DNA of 59,958 nt from Bacteroidota bacterium (GTDB taxonomy: Bacteria > Bacteroidota > Bacteroidia > UKL13-3). A program made the translations under genes and the position numbers. The notes under the pieces are model-generated. The model searched no databases and was not told where the DNA came from. It worked only from the letters and a program-made list of their open reading frames with translations. The stretch is from the NCBI GenBank assembly GCA_013298895.1, contig JAAFJM010000005.1, positions 170,229-230,186 of the forward strand, written 5' to 3'. Below, in pieces: positions 43,365 through 52,445 of the stretch (position 1 is the stretch's first letter; every line of letters begins with the position of its first letter).

Positions 43365-43471
43365 TAGTTTTTTATTTATAGTTCAATATTAACACGTTGT
43401 TTAATTAAATCATAAAACAAAATTATGGAACTATTTGCGGCACTCGCTGGATGTGAGCGAATGTATGTGCA

Positions 43472-44047
43472 CTAAATTTTTTTTCCATTAAACCCAACAA
43501 GTGTAAATTCTAAATTTGGTGTGTTAACGGAGTTTCTAATTTCCAAAGGTAGAGATTGGTCATAGAACACTTCCTTGAGATTCTTGAATTGTTCAAGGGC
43601 AGTAATAAGTTTTCTACTATCACTATATTTAACACTTTGAAGCGTTAACTTTTTAATTGGTAAGTCTTTTAAATCAATCAAATTATCCAGATTTGCATCT
43701 CTAAGTGTTAACGATTCTATTTTTTTTAAATTGATTAAAGAAATTGTTGGGATTATGAAGTTTTCAATTTCCCCCAAAGTGTCTTCCATGCAATTACCTT
43801 GAAAACCAACGAACTTCACTTCATGTAAATTTTTCTTTATCCCAATAGGTAAATCAACCTCACTAAATTTAGGAAATACAAACAGGTTGAATGGTATACC
43901 ATCCTGACCAATGAGGATAGCATTTGAGCCACGAAATAATACTTTTATTCGATTCGCATCTGAATTTGAATCTATAACAATCATTACAGAATCCGTAAGA
44001 TCGGATATTGGGATTTCCTCCGATAAAATTGGTTCATTTTTTTTCAT
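43472..44047 (-). CDS. hypothetical leucine-rich protein
   Basis: The 191-residue protein has no signal peptide or membrane segment. Its middle has LRR-like spacing (ISLINLKKIESLTLRDANLDNL, then LPIKKLTLQSVKYSD), with regularly spaced Leu and Ile that suggest a short leucine-rich repeat stretch. I do not recognise a family. It is isolated, with 107 bp before menC and 283 bp after. The upstream gap (44048-44330) holds a near-palindrome GTCCGAAAGCTTTTGGAC and no visible gene. Confidence 0.55.
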   Translation of the reverse strand: MKKNEPILSEEIPISDLTDSVMIVIDSNSDANRIKVLFRGSNAILIGQDGIPFNLFVFPKFSEVDLPIGIKKNLHEVKFVGFQGNCMEDTLGEIENFIIPTISLINLKKIESLTLRDANLDNLIDLKDLPIKKLTLQSVKYSDSRKLITALEQFKNLKEVFYDQSLPLEIRNSVNTPNLEFTLVGFNGKKI

Positions 44048-44300
44048 TTGATTATTAGGATAAAGTATTATATTAGGAGTTAATGCTAAAATTAAATATC
44101 ATTCAAACAAATATAACTCCATTATCCGTATAGTTAGCGAAGCCTTCTTTCAACAACAAATATAATTAAACGAATTACAGTCCGAAAGCTTTTGGACCCT
44201 ATACTTAGGCTTGGCTTCAGACTACGGCTAGTTGGTTAAAAATTCAATAATAACATATCCTTTTTAAAACACCACCTATTTTATTAGACCAAATAAATAT

Positions 44301-44308
44301 TATATTTG
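44301..44308 (+). promoter_or_regulatory. -7 promoter element (TATATTTG)
   Basis: TATATTTG fits the Bacteroidota consensus and lies 22 bases before the ATG of the secreted small protein at 44331. It would drive that gene and the propeller gene behind it. No clear -33 element was found. Confidence 0.45.
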
Positions 44309-44330
44309 AGTTAAAATAACTGATTTTTAC

Positions 44331-44786
44331 ATGCTTAAAAAAATTATACTCTTGTTCATGGGTGTGTTCTTAATGAAAATAAGTAATACACAAGCTCAAA
44401 CCACTAAATACTTGGCTGAGGACTACAAAAACAAACCATTATGGATAGATATGATGGAGGACACCACTGCCAATTATTACGAAGCTGTTAAAGCATTTGA
44501 TGTATACTGGGTAGGTAGACTAAAACCTATGGAAGAAGAAGATATTATAAGTGAAATAATGTCGAAAAAAGAAGAGCGTGAAAGAGAAAAAAATGAAAGA
44601 AAAATAGCAAAACTAAAACCTGCACAAAGAGCCGAATTTGACAGAATGAAATATGAAACAAAACGCTTTGAAAATTGGAAGAGGGAAGTATTTCCTTTTG
44701 TTCAAGAAAATGGGCGAATTCTCACACCTTATGAAAGGCAAGAAATTTGGAAAAAACAACAAATAGAAATTGAAAATCAAAAATAG
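44331..44786 (+). CDS. small exported charged protein, partner of the propeller protein
   Basis: The 151-residue product has a signal peptide ending near TQAQ. The mature part starts with DTTANYYEAVKAFDVYW, then a highly charged helical stretch (EEDIISEIMSKKEERERE) and KYETKRFENWKREVFPF. I recall a similar F-YEVQKAFNDYW start at the N-terminus of large secreted propeller proteins in other Bacteroidota; here it is a separate gene. The next start codon is three bases behind the stop, so the two are surely co-transcribed. A pro-peptide-like or chaperone role is speculation. Confidence 0.7.
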   Translation: MLKKIILLFMGVFLMKISNTQAQTTKYLAEDYKNKPLWIDMMEDTTANYYEAVKAFDVYWVGRLKPMEEEDIISEIMSKKEEREREKNERKIAKLKPAQRAEFDRMKYETKRFENWKREVFPFVQENGRILTPYERQEIWKKQQIEIENQK

Positions 44787-44789
44787 AGC

Positions 44790-47700
44790 ATGAAAAAAAT
44801 ATTTATTTTTTGTTTTTTAGCTTTTGTCTTTACTCAAGTTACTATTGGACAAAATGCAAATTGGAGTGCTATTTTACCAGCTAAATTCCCCACCAATGCA
44901 AGTGGTCAAATTCATGGTATAAGTAGAATTAGTCAATTAAAATTTCATCCAACCAATTCAAATAAAATGTATGCAGTTAGTGCGCGCGGTGGTTTGTTTA
45001 TATCTACCGATGGAGGCACCAATTGGACTGTTACACCGGGAACCGATTTTATGAGTTCCGCCAGATTTGCTTCAGTTTGCATTGATCACACCAACGACCA
45101 AACTATTTATATTGGAACAGGCGATCATAACTACTATTATGCTGGAAATGGGGTAATGAAATCAACCAATGGTGGAACTACCTTTACCCAAACATCATTA
45201 ACTGGAAAACTTGTTATTGATATCATAATGGATCCTAATAACAACAACACTTTAATTGCCATTACAAATACTGGCATATACAAAACTATAAATGCTGGCG
45301 TAACTTGGACGCTAAAAACAGCGTCAAGAGGATTTGATGACCTAAAACAAAAAACACCTAATTCAAGAACTTTATATGCTGCAACAAAGGACAGTGCCTT
45401 TTTTAGATCCAACGACTTTGGAGACACTTGGACTCAAATTACCACTGGTATTGTTCTGCCATCAGGCATTACCAATGGCAACGGATGCAGAATAGCAGTA
45501 ACACCTGCCGATACCAATGTTGTTTATTTAGGAATGGTAGCCAATAGTGGCATAATTTATAAATCTACAGATGGTGGTTCTACCTTTACTGGTGTTAAAA
45601 CTGCAATATCGCCTTATTTAACTTATTACGATAACTTATCAACTTCATCTGGCCAAGGAGATTACAATTTTGGAATAGGGGTTGATAGAACAAATGCTAA
45701 TATTTTGTATTTAGTGGCCCATAATAATTGGAAATCGACAGATGGAGGGGCAACATGGACACAGCTAACCAATTGGTATGCAAAATGCCATACAGATATG
45801 CATCAAATTATCACATCGCCATATAATAATTCAAATTTATACAATATGAATGATGGTGGAGTTTGGTTAAGCACAGATGGAGGAAGTAATTGGACTCCTA
45901 AAAGTGATGGAATAAATGGTTATGAAATATACCACGGCAACTGCAGCCCCACCAGAAAAGACATGTTGAGTATTGGAACACAAGACAATGGAGAACTATA
46001 TGCAAATTCTACAGGTTGGTTCACCAATAGAGGAGGTGACTGGGGTTCACAATGCGCATTTGACTACAGAGCAAATAGTTCAATGGTTTATTATTTTTCG
46101 AGCAACAAAAGACGTTTGGTTAATGGAAGTGAATCTACTTACGGCTTACCAAGTCAAGTTACCTTATTACATGATATTGCATTCCACAGAAGTAACCCTA
46201 ATTTAGCATTCGTTGCAGATTCATTTATATATCGTACCAATAACCTAACAGCAACTACCCCTACATGGACTCAAATAGCTAATTTAGGAAAAAAAATAAT
46301 GGCCATGCATTGCCATTTTGGTGATTCTAATAGACTTTATATTATTACCAATGATGGACAAATACATGTGAGCACCAATGCGCTCAGTACTACACCAACT
46401 TTTACTAGCTATACACTTCCAAACACTACAAATAACAAAGCAAGTATCACTTCCATAAAATCTAACCTAAACACCATTTACGTTACCTTAAATACCAAAG
46501 TTTATAAATCAATTAATAATGGAGTATCATGGACAAATATTACCTATAACTTGCCTTCTGTTAATCATGTAAATATTATTGCTGATGAATTTTTTTCATC
46601 AAATGAAATGGTATTTATAGCAAGTAATAATACGGTTTATTACAAAACAATTAACGCAACCACGTGGACAATTTTTAGCACTAACCTGCCTACTAGAACA
46701 GAAGCCATAGACTTATCTATTTACAACGACAGCACATCTAATACATCTCTTAGATTTGCAACTTATGGCAGAGGTGTTTGGGAAACGCCAATTAATAATT
46801 TACGAGCACTTACTGCCAATTTTATGGCTGACAATACCAATCCTTGTAACGGAGTTAGTGTAACTTTTTCTGATTTATCTACAGGTAATGTAACCTCACG
46901 AAATTGGGTATTTAATGGAGGGACTCCTTCCACTTCTACCGCTTCAAACCCGGTTGTTACTTATAATACATTAGGCAGTTTTAACGTTTCTTTGACTGTT
47001 TCAAATGGGACCTCTAATACAACTACAACTTACAATAATTATATCAATACCAATGGTGGTAATTTGCCTTTAGCAGAGAACTTTGAATCTGCCATTGATC
47101 CACCAAGTGGTTGGGTAAACAAAGACAATGGAACGGTTAATAATAAATGGGCAAAAACAGCAACGGCAGGCGGTTATGCTCTATCCTCAAACAGTATGAT
47201 GTTTGATAATTATAGTTGGAATATAACAGGTCAAAAAGATGAACTCAATACACCAAGGTTTGATTTATCAAACTACAATTCGGCAAAGATAACCTTTGAT
47301 ATTGCATACCAAGTTTATACAGGTTATTCAGATACCTTGGTTATATTGGCTTCAACAGATTGTGGCAATACTTTTACGAGAATTTACGCTAAAGGCGGGG
47401 CCAATTTATCTTCCGCTGGCAGTGGAAGTGTTAACTTTGTCCCTACTGCTAATCAGTGGAGAACAGACACCATTAACTTAAGTTCCTACTTAGGTCAATC
47501 AAGTGTTATTTTTGCTTTTCAAAATATTAATGGCTATGGAAATAAATTATACATCGATAACATAAGCTTAACCGCAACAGTTCCTGTACAAGCTGGCGCT
47601 GATAAAATTATTTGCAAAAACGACTCTGCTACCATAGGAACCAATGCCAATGCAGGAATAACTTATTCATGGACTCCAACCAATGGATTAAATTCATCAA

Positions 47701-48941
47701 CTATTAGTAATCCTTCTGCTTCCCCTGCTACCACCACTACCTATGTATTAACAAGCACTCATACTTTATCTAGAATATCAAACAAAGATACTGTGGTAGT
47801 TTATGTTAACACCCCACTTACTGCACCTAGTAATCTTTCAGTAACAACAGCTACGGAAAATTCAATTGCTTTAAATTGGCAAACTATTATTGGAGCAAAT
47901 TATTATTTATTAGACGTGTCTACCGACTCTAATTTTAGTACATTTTTAGCAGGATATAATTCATTAATCGTATCAGCCAATAGTAAAACCATTTTAGGCT
48001 TAACTCCCGGTAATTCCTATTATGCCAGGGTTAGGGCATACAATACATGTATTTCGGCATTTTCAAATAAAATTAAATTAACCACTATTTGCAGTGCACC
48101 TACTTTTCTTCCTAACAAAGTAGTATTAGCAACAAGTTTCATTATAAAATGGAATGCTGTAAATGGTGCATTGAATTATATTTTGGATGTTTCAACTACG
48201 CGTAATTTTACCACCTTTTTAACAGGATATAATTCACTGTTGGTTAATAGCGATAGTATTTTAATTAATGGATTAAGCGCTAGTACCAAATACTATTTTA
48301 GAGTTAAAGCGGTCAATTCAGCAGGAAGTTCTAGTTATTCAATTACAGATTCTATACAAACCATAAATACCGTTAATTTAAGTTTCAATTTATTCTTAGA
48401 AGGACTTTATTTAGGCAATGGAAAAATGACTACAGCGCCCTTTAATGCCGATGGAGTAAGTCCTCAAAATATAGCTGATACCATTAGCATAGAATTACAT
48501 GATACCAGTGGCTTGTTTATGAATGTTTATACAATAAAAGCATTATTAGATACCAATGGATTATGTGCAATCAATATTCCGTCATCACTTACCAATAATT
48601 GGTTCTATTTAGTTATTAAACATAGATATTCCATTGAAACTTGGAGTGCAAACCCAGTATTTATTACCAATAATGCTAGTTATAATTTTACCACTGCTGC
48701 TAATAAAGCATATGGTCTTAATTTAAAAAATGAAAGTGGAGTTTATGTAATTTATAGTGGCGATACCGACAACTCAGGAACTATTGATTCTGGAGATTTT
48801 CCTTTAATTGAATTAGACAGTTTCTTAGGTAAAAATGGATACCTAGATTCGGATATAGATGGTTCAGGTACTGTTGATTCTGGAGATTTTCCTATACCAG
48901 ATTTGAATAGCTTTTTGGGCATTTCAACTTTAAGACCTTAA
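44790..48941 (+). CDS. large secreted VPS10/BNR-type propeller protein with PKD, FN3 and dockerin-like C-terminal module
   Basis: The 1383-residue protein has a signal peptide and a sortilin/BNR-type propeller at about 25-670 with Asp-box-like STDGGTNWT, STDGGSNWT and similar repeats. A PKD domain follows at about 675-755, then a choice-of-anchor or MAM-like domain at about 758-930 (YIDNISL). An Ig-like part (932-1008) and two FN3 domains (1010-1100, 1102-1195) come next. The last 184 residues (from 1200) hold IKHRYSIETWSANPV and two EF-hand loops, DTDNSGTIDSGD and DIDGSGTVDSGD. There is no standard T9SS CTD. An adhesin or surface role is likely. Confidence 0.85.
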   Translation: MKKIFIFCFLAFVFTQVTIGQNANWSAILPAKFPTNASGQIHGISRISQLKFHPTNSNKMYAVSARGGLFISTDGGTNWTVTPGTDFMSSARFASVCIDHTNDQTIYIGTGDHNYYYAGNGVMKSTNGGTTFTQTSLTGKLVIDIIMDPNNNNTLIAITNTGIYKTINAGVTWTLKTASRGFDDLKQKTPNSRTLYAATKDSAFFRSNDFGDTWTQITTGIVLPSGITNGNGCRIAVTPADTNVVYLGMVANSGIIYKSTDGGSTFTGVKTAISPYLTYYDNLSTSSGQGDYNFGIGVDRTNANILYLVAHNNWKSTDGGATWTQLTNWYAKCHTDMHQIITSPYNNSNLYNMNDGGVWLSTDGGSNWTPKSDGINGYEIYHGNCSPTRKDMLSIGTQDNGELYANSTGWFTNRGGDWGSQCAFDYRANSSMVYYFSSNKRRLVNGSESTYGLPSQVTLLHDIAFHRSNPNLAFVADSFIYRTNNLTATTPTWTQIANLGKKIMAMHCHFGDSNRLYIITNDGQIHVSTNALSTTPTFTSYTLPNTTNNKASITSIKSNLNTIYVTLNTKVYKSINNGVSWTNITYNLPSVNHVNIIADEFFSSNEMVFIASNNTVYYKTINATTWTIFSTNLPTRTEAIDLSIYNDSTSNTSLRFATYGRGVWETPINNLRALTANFMADNTNPCNGVSVTFSDLSTGNVTSRNWVFNGGTPSTSTASNPVVTYNTLGSFNVSLTVSNGTSNTTTTYNNYINTNGGNLPLAENFESAIDPPSGWVNKDNGTVNNKWAKTATAGGYALSSNSMMFDNYSWNITGQKDELNTPRFDLSNYNSAKITFDIAYQVYTGYSDTLVILASTDCGNTFTRIYAKGGANLSSAGSGSVNFVPTANQWRTDTINLSSYLGQSSVIFAFQNINGYGNKLYIDNISLTATVPVQAGADKIICKNDSATIGTNANAGITYSWTPTNGLNSSTISNPSASPATTTTYVLTSTHTLSRISNKDTVVVYVNTPLTAPSNLSVTTATENSIALNWQTIIGANYYLLDVSTDSNFSTFLAGYNSLIVSANSKTILGLTPGNSYYARVRAYNTCISAFSNKIKLTTICSAPTFLPNKVVLATSFIIKWNAVNGALNYILDVSTTRNFTTFLTGYNSLLVNSDSILINGLSASTKYYFRVKAVNSAGSSSYSITDSIQTINTVNLSFNLFLEGLYLGNGKMTTAPFNADGVSPQNIADTISIELHDTSGLFMNVYTIKALLDTNGLCAINIPSSLTNNWFYLVIKHRYSIETWSANPVFITNNASYNFTTAANKAYGLNLKNESGVYVIYSGDTDNSGTIDSGDFPLIELDSFLGKNGYLDSDIDGSGTVDSGDFPIPDLNSFLGISTLRP
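48390..48941 (+). repeat. 3' module, copy 1 (552 bp)
   Basis: This segment matches 51343-51894 without gaps at 542 of 552 positions by hand count. All ten differences lie before 48568; the last 374 bp are identical. It encodes the shared C-terminal module of both giant secreted proteins. Confidence 0.95.
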
Positions 48942-48944
48942 ATG

Positions 48945-48967
48945 CTACATCCGTAATTAGTTGCTGG
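48945..48967. repeat. possible remnant of the DUF721 gene 3' end
   Basis: CTACATCCGTAATTAGTTGCTG here matches CTACATCTGTAATTAGTTGTTG at 52034-52055, the end of the DUF721 gene, at 20 of 22 positions. It lies right behind copy 1 of the 3' module, as the DUF721 gene does behind the last copy. Confidence 0.5.
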
Positions 48968-49020
48968 CTAGCCAAAAGCATTTTTTTATTTATTAAAATA
49001 CCTTAATATTGCATAGTTAT

Positions 49021-51894
49021 ATGAAAAAATATTTATTACTATTTGCGTTTTGTTTAATTAACATTTTGAGCACTAATGCACAAGATTTTAAATGGGCAAA
49101 GGCTACAGGAACAAAATATAATTGGAGTGGTGGTGCGCCAGTTGGAGAAGTTAGGGCAAATGCTGTTACTACTGATTTATCAGGCAACACATATATTACT
49201 GGTTTTTACAACGATTCTATTGATATAAATCCTAACCCCAATATAGTAAATAAGCTAATGGGCACTGGTGGTTTTGTGTTAAAATTAGACACATCAGGTT
49301 CGTTTGTTTGGGGTACGAAAATTACCGATGAAGGTTTTAAAATAAAAACTGATTTAGCCGGAAATACATTTGTAAGTACGGCTAATAATATTGTTAAAAT
49401 TGGTGTAAGTGGAAATATAATTTTTTCAAAAACAGTGAATGTCAGTTCAAATTATGCCAGATTTTTTTCCTTACAATTAGATGCTAATTCAAATTTATAT
49501 TTATCAGGTTCATTTTCTGGAGTGGTTGATTTTGATTTAAATCCGAGTATATATAACTTAAGTTCAAATGGTGGCTTAGATGCATTTGTTGTAAAATATG
49601 ATTCATCAGGAAATTTGATTTGGATAAATAAAATAGGTGGTACAACTAATGATGAAAGTTACAGTTTAGCTTTAGACAATTTGAATAATATTTGCTATAC
49701 GGGCTATTTTACCGGCACTGCCGATTTTAACCCCGGTTCCTCCATTTATAACTTAACATCAAACGGAGACAAGGATATTTTTATTGCTAAACTCAATTCA
49801 ACTGGTGCATTTATTTGGGCATATAAATTTGGAGGAACCTTAGAAGATTATGCAATGAATGTTGCTTTTGATTCTTATAATAATATTATTTATTCTGGAT
49901 GGTATACTACTCCTTATCCTTATACTGATTCCATTAATTTTTCTAATGATGTTTCAAGCCCAATATTTTTAAAAAACGGTAGTAGATTTATTTCTAAATT
50001 ATCCCAAACAGGCAATACCCTTTGGGCAAGAGTAGGAGGTGTAAATTCTTATGAACACCCAATGATATTAGATGCTAATAATAACATTTACTTTTCGGGA
50101 ACAAGTGATCAAAATTTTATTACTTGTGATTATTGGGCTCAACCTAAGGATCAATATACTACTTATAATGGGAATTTAATAATTTTAGATGTTTACTGTG
50201 GAGCTAAACCAAGGCAATCATTTGGATATCCTTCTGGTTATACTCCATATAGGATAGGTACATGTGCAATTACAAAATATGATACATCTGGAAGATATGT
50301 TTGGAGTAAAGATTTGACTAATGTAAACACAAAAGCCATGGCATTTGATGGAAGCGGTAATTTATTTACTGTAGGTAATTTTCGTGGATTTGCAGATTTT
50401 AATCCCATTCCTAATATAAGCGGTCCTAAACTCGGTTTATTCCCAGATACAACAACAACAACTCATTTTGAAGGCAATTGCTATTTTTTTATATCAAAAC
50501 ATAATACGAACTCAACCAAATGCAGTACTTTTCCAAAACAAAAAAATGGAGTAATTACTAGCACAAAACCTTATTTCTGTGGAGACAATTCAGGAACATT
50601 TACTATTAGTGGTGTATCGGATGCAACAAATTTTTATTGGACTTATCCAACTAATCCTTACATTAACTATCCGCAAAATGGTAGAAGTGTGGTTCAATAT
50701 CTTTTTAATAGCATCCCGCCATATACTACAGGAGCATCAGCACGTCCTTATAACGAATGTGGAAACGGAGACACTATATATCAAGCCCCTTCAACTATTG
50801 TATATCGAACAACACAAACTGTTCAAAATATTGTTTTTTCAAATATAACAGATAGTTCATTTAAAATTTCTTGGAATCCTGTTACTGGAGCTCCTTTTTA
50901 CAAATTAATTTACAAAACAATTACCTACAATGTTGTAGGTACTGATACTACTTTATCAGGGAATGCAGGAATAATTAATAATCTATCCTTAAATTGTGTA
51001 TGTGATAATCATGTAGGTAATTACGCTATAACATTAAAATGTGTACCACCAAATCCACTCTTTACAACTAATGTGCATTCATTTGGATTCAAAGCCAATT
51101 GGAGTAAATCAAATGGGTCTACCAATACGTTAATTGATATTTCAACAAACAGAAATTTCACCTCATTTACTCCTGGCTATAATTCATTAAGTATATTAAA
51201 TGATTCAAATATTTTTATCAATAACTTACAACCAAACACTAAATATTACTACAGACTTAGAGCAGTAAATTCAGCTGGAAATTCAAATTATTCAAAAATA
51301 GATTCAGTTACAACATTAACAGCTATAAAAATTACTACACAATTATTCTTAGAGGGGCTTTATTTAGGCAATGGAAAAATGACTGCTGCGCCCTTTAATG
51401 CCGATGGAGTAAGTCCTCAAAATATAGCTGATACCATTAGCATAGAATTACACGATACCAGTGGCTTATTTATGAATGTTTATACCACAAAAGCATTATT
51501 AGATACCAATGGATTATGCACAATCAATATTCCGTCATCACTTACCAATAATTGGTTCTATTTAGTTATTAAACATAGATATTCCATTGAAACTTGGAGT
51601 GCAAACCCAGTATTTATTACCAATAATGCTAGTTATAATTTTACCACTGCTGCTAATAAAGCATATGGTCTTAATTTAAAAAATGAAAGTGGAGTTTATG
51701 TAATTTATAGTGGCGATACCGACAACTCAGGAACTATTGATTCTGGAGATTTTCCTTTAATTGAATTAGACAGTTTCTTAGGTAAAAATGGATACCTAGA
51801 TTCGGATATAGATGGTTCAGGTACTGTTGATTCTGGAGATTTTCCTATACCAGATTTGAATAGCTTTTTGGGCATTTCAACTTTAAGACCTTAA
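49021..51894 (+). CDS. large secreted SBBP-type propeller protein with the same C-terminal module
   Basis: From ATG 49021 the product has 957 residues; an in-frame TTG at 49009 is less likely. A signal peptide ending STNAQ precedes SBBP-like repeats up to about residue 480 (DLSGNTYITGFY, YNLTSNGDKDIFIAKLNSTG). Tail domains with a Cys-bearing segment (about 500-680) and an FN3 domain (about 685-765) follow. The last 184 residues are almost the same as in the gene upstream, including both EF-hand loops. No T9SS type A domain is present. It begins 79 bp behind the first propeller gene and is likely a paralogous surface protein. Confidence 0.83.
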   Translation: MKKYLLLFAFCLINILSTNAQDFKWAKATGTKYNWSGGAPVGEVRANAVTTDLSGNTYITGFYNDSIDINPNPNIVNKLMGTGGFVLKLDTSGSFVWGTKITDEGFKIKTDLAGNTFVSTANNIVKIGVSGNIIFSKTVNVSSNYARFFSLQLDANSNLYLSGSFSGVVDFDLNPSIYNLSSNGGLDAFVVKYDSSGNLIWINKIGGTTNDESYSLALDNLNNICYTGYFTGTADFNPGSSIYNLTSNGDKDIFIAKLNSTGAFIWAYKFGGTLEDYAMNVAFDSYNNIIYSGWYTTPYPYTDSINFSNDVSSPIFLKNGSRFISKLSQTGNTLWARVGGVNSYEHPMILDANNNIYFSGTSDQNFITCDYWAQPKDQYTTYNGNLIILDVYCGAKPRQSFGYPSGYTPYRIGTCAITKYDTSGRYVWSKDLTNVNTKAMAFDGSGNLFTVGNFRGFADFNPIPNISGPKLGLFPDTTTTTHFEGNCYFFISKHNTNSTKCSTFPKQKNGVITSTKPYFCGDNSGTFTISGVSDATNFYWTYPTNPYINYPQNGRSVVQYLFNSIPPYTTGASARPYNECGNGDTIYQAPSTIVYRTTQTVQNIVFSNITDSSFKISWNPVTGAPFYKLIYKTITYNVVGTDTTLSGNAGIINNLSLNCVCDNHVGNYAITLKCVPPNPLFTTNVHSFGFKANWSKSNGSTNTLIDISTNRNFTSFTPGYNSLSILNDSNIFINNLQPNTKYYYRLRAVNSAGNSNYSKIDSVTTLTAIKITTQLFLEGLYLGNGKMTAAPFNADGVSPQNIADTISIELHDTSGLFMNVYTTKALLDTNGLCTINIPSSLTNNWFYLVIKHRYSIETWSANPVFITNNASYNFTTAANKAYGLNLKNESGVYVIYSGDTDNSGTIDSGDFPLIELDSFLGKNGYLDSDIDGSGTVDSGDFPIPDLNSFLGISTLRP
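51343..51894 (+). repeat. 3' module, copy 2 (552 bp)
   Basis: Second copy of the module at 48390-48941, 98% identical. The protein changes are few (for example TTAPF to TAAPF). Confidence 0.95.
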
Positions 51895-52021
51895 AGACAG
51901 TTTCTTAGGTAAAAATGGATACCTAGATTCGGATATAGATGGTTCAGGTACTGTTGATTCTGGAGATTTTCCTATACCAGATTTGAATAGCTTTTTGGGC
52001 ATTTCAACTTTAAGACCTTAA
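51768..52021 (+). repeat. perfect 127-bp tandem duplication
   Basis: 51768-51894 is repeated exactly as 51895-52021. The second copy holds the last 41 codons and stop of the upstream gene, out of reach behind its stop codon, so it is an orphan fragment without a start codon. It ends one base before the DUF721 stop codon at 52023. Confidence 0.97.
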
Positions 52022-52022
52022 T

Positions 52023-52319
52023 CTACCTTATTACTACATCTGTAATTAGTTGTTGATTGGATTCCGTATTAACCAATGCCATTATTTTACCTCTTTGGTA
52101 ATTAAGTTCATTGCGCAATGCATTGGAGTCAATTTTCAAATAAAGTATCGTGCCTCTAAATTTAATCTCGGTGGTATTTTTGGCTATTAATGCTCCAACT
52201 AATTTTTCCCAGTTATTAATAATATTTAGTTCGGCTAGTTTAGTGTCTAAATGTTGGTCGTGCAAAAAATTAGAAATGGCACTCTTCAATGTTTGTTCAT
52301 GCTCTTTTTTGGATTTCAT
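52023..52319 (-). CDS. DUF721 family protein (DciA-like)
   Basis: The 98-residue protein fits DUF721: IINNWEKLVGALIAKNTTEIKFRGTILYLKIDSNALRNEL is the typical core, with the conserved W and the LYLKI-type strand. Some family members (DciA) load the replicative helicase DnaB in bacteria without DnaC; the short Bacteroidota forms are untested as far as I know. Its 3' end touches the tandem duplication, and it may have been the ancestral right neighbour of the module. Confidence 0.82.
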   Translation of the reverse strand: MKSKKEHEQTLKSAISNFLHDQHLDTKLAELNIINNWEKLVGALIAKNTTEIKFRGTILYLKIDSNALRNELNYQRGKIMALVNTESNQQLITDVVIR

Positions 52320-52445
52320 AAATTAAACTAGCTTACTTGGCAACAATTATACTTAATTAAAAGTAATTTGTGGTATTACCCAAATAATAAAAATTTAAAC
52401 TATAAATACTTTTAATATAGGTAACTAGGTTAAAAATTTGCAAAT

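Noticed and set aside
44165-44225. Riboswitch or operator from the GTCCGAAAGCTTTTGGAC near-palindrome
   Set aside because: It has two imperfect pairs, no known consensus, and is more than 100 bp from the next start.
50579-50848. Open frame of 89 codons inside the second propeller gene
   Set aside because: It is an out-of-frame shadow of a well-supported coding region.
51895-52021. Separate small gene behind the second propeller gene
   Set aside because: It is an exact copy of the preceding gene end, with no start codon.
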